The position numbers were made by a program, and so were the translations under genes. A stretch of DNA of 64,000 nucleotides from Tardiphaga robiniae. Lineage in GTDB: Bacteria > Pseudomonadota > Alphaproteobacteria > Rhizobiales > Xanthobacteraceae. The number at the start of each line of letters is the position of its first letter. Positions within the stretch are counted from its first letter, which is position 1. The notes under the pieces were generated by a model. The model saw only the letters and a program-made list of their open reading frames with translations. It had not been told where the DNA came from and did no database searches. The DNA is taken from positions 124,001-188,000 of the forward strand of contig NZ_JABMCJ010000078.1 of the NCBI RefSeq assembly GCF_013359755.1. Reading direction: 5' to 3'. This document shows positions 63,911 to 64,000 of this stretch, in pieces.

Positions 63911-64000
63911 GCTTGGCCTTCAGCGCGTCAATTCGGTCAAACATCGCTTTGCGCAAGAGCGGGCGCGGGTCACCATCGCCAGCTGCGATGCGGGCGGCAA
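63897..64000 (-). CDS. Partial upstream partner of the Rad50-like ATPase (C-terminus only)
   Basis: The minus-strand frame is open at the right edge and ends at TAA 63897-63899, overlapping the first codons of the ATPase gene by 14 bases. About 33 residues are visible (RIAAGDGDPRPLLRKAMFDR, then a lysine-rich end in KHDPV). That is too little for a family call. The overlap shows that the two genes are translationally coupled and likely form one system. Confidence 0.6.
   Translation of the reverse strand, partial: AARIAAGDGDPRPLLRKAMFDRIDALKAKHDPV

Overview
The window reads like a high-GC alphaproteobacterial chromosome, most likely Bradyrhizobiaceae (Bradyrhizobium, Rhodopseudomonas or Afipia type). 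That placement is an inference from base composition, the dense ABC-transporter and catabolic operons, and the style of the genes; no rRNA or tRNA is present to settle it.

Positions 1-17193 are ordinary core-type metabolism. A polar amino-acid ABC transporter operon (binding protein cut by the window edge, two permeases, ATPase) has an epimerase and a short-chain dehydrogenase embedded in it. Next come an FAD amine/amino-acid oxidase with a SnoaL-like partner, a TauE/SafE exporter, and a MocR-type regulator divergent from a long operon: an amidohydrolase, a CobW/G3E GTPase and a complete dipeptide/oligopeptide ABC transporter. Several junctions are 4-bp start/stop overlaps, so these are tightly coupled operons for uptake and hydrolysis of amide- or peptide-like compounds.

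Positions 17441-27429 form a signalling and redox block. It holds a zinc-ribbon / class III cyclase / AAA ATPase / TPR protein; a three-gene operon of cytochrome P450, multi-pass membrane protein and DyP-type peroxidase; and a Crp-type regulator. Two CRP-like palindromes (one a perfect TGTGA-N6-TCACA) each sit about 50-60 bp before a small gene, one for a 90-aa protein and one for a 45-aa membrane protein.

Positions about 27430-31045 are a decayed mobile region: an array of long palindromes, a terminase-like C-terminal fragment, a primase/helicase C-terminal remnant with an in-frame stop, a 293-bp nested inverted repeat built from CATGTAGG octamers that looks like a replication origin, and a phage-type gene broken by two apparent frameshifts. 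An intact AIPR-family (abortive phage infection) gene follows.

Positions 33237-61007 hold the most unusual content: a divergent module with, on one arm, a six-TM protein, a patatin phospholipase interrupted by about ten TM helices, a secreted protein and a small membrane protein; and on the other arm two giant ORFs (4093 and 2723 aa) followed by a small cysteine amidase. The giant proteins have no signal peptide and no family I recognise with confidence. I see no phage, T6SS or eCIS structural genes that would explain them, so this is the best candidate for an undescribed system. The right edge (61394-64000, minus strand) is a Rad50/SMC-like ATPase with a CxxC hook and the tail of an upstream partner gene, plausibly another defence locus. 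AIPR on one side and this ATPase on the other suggest that the giant-protein module sits in an accessory or defence island.
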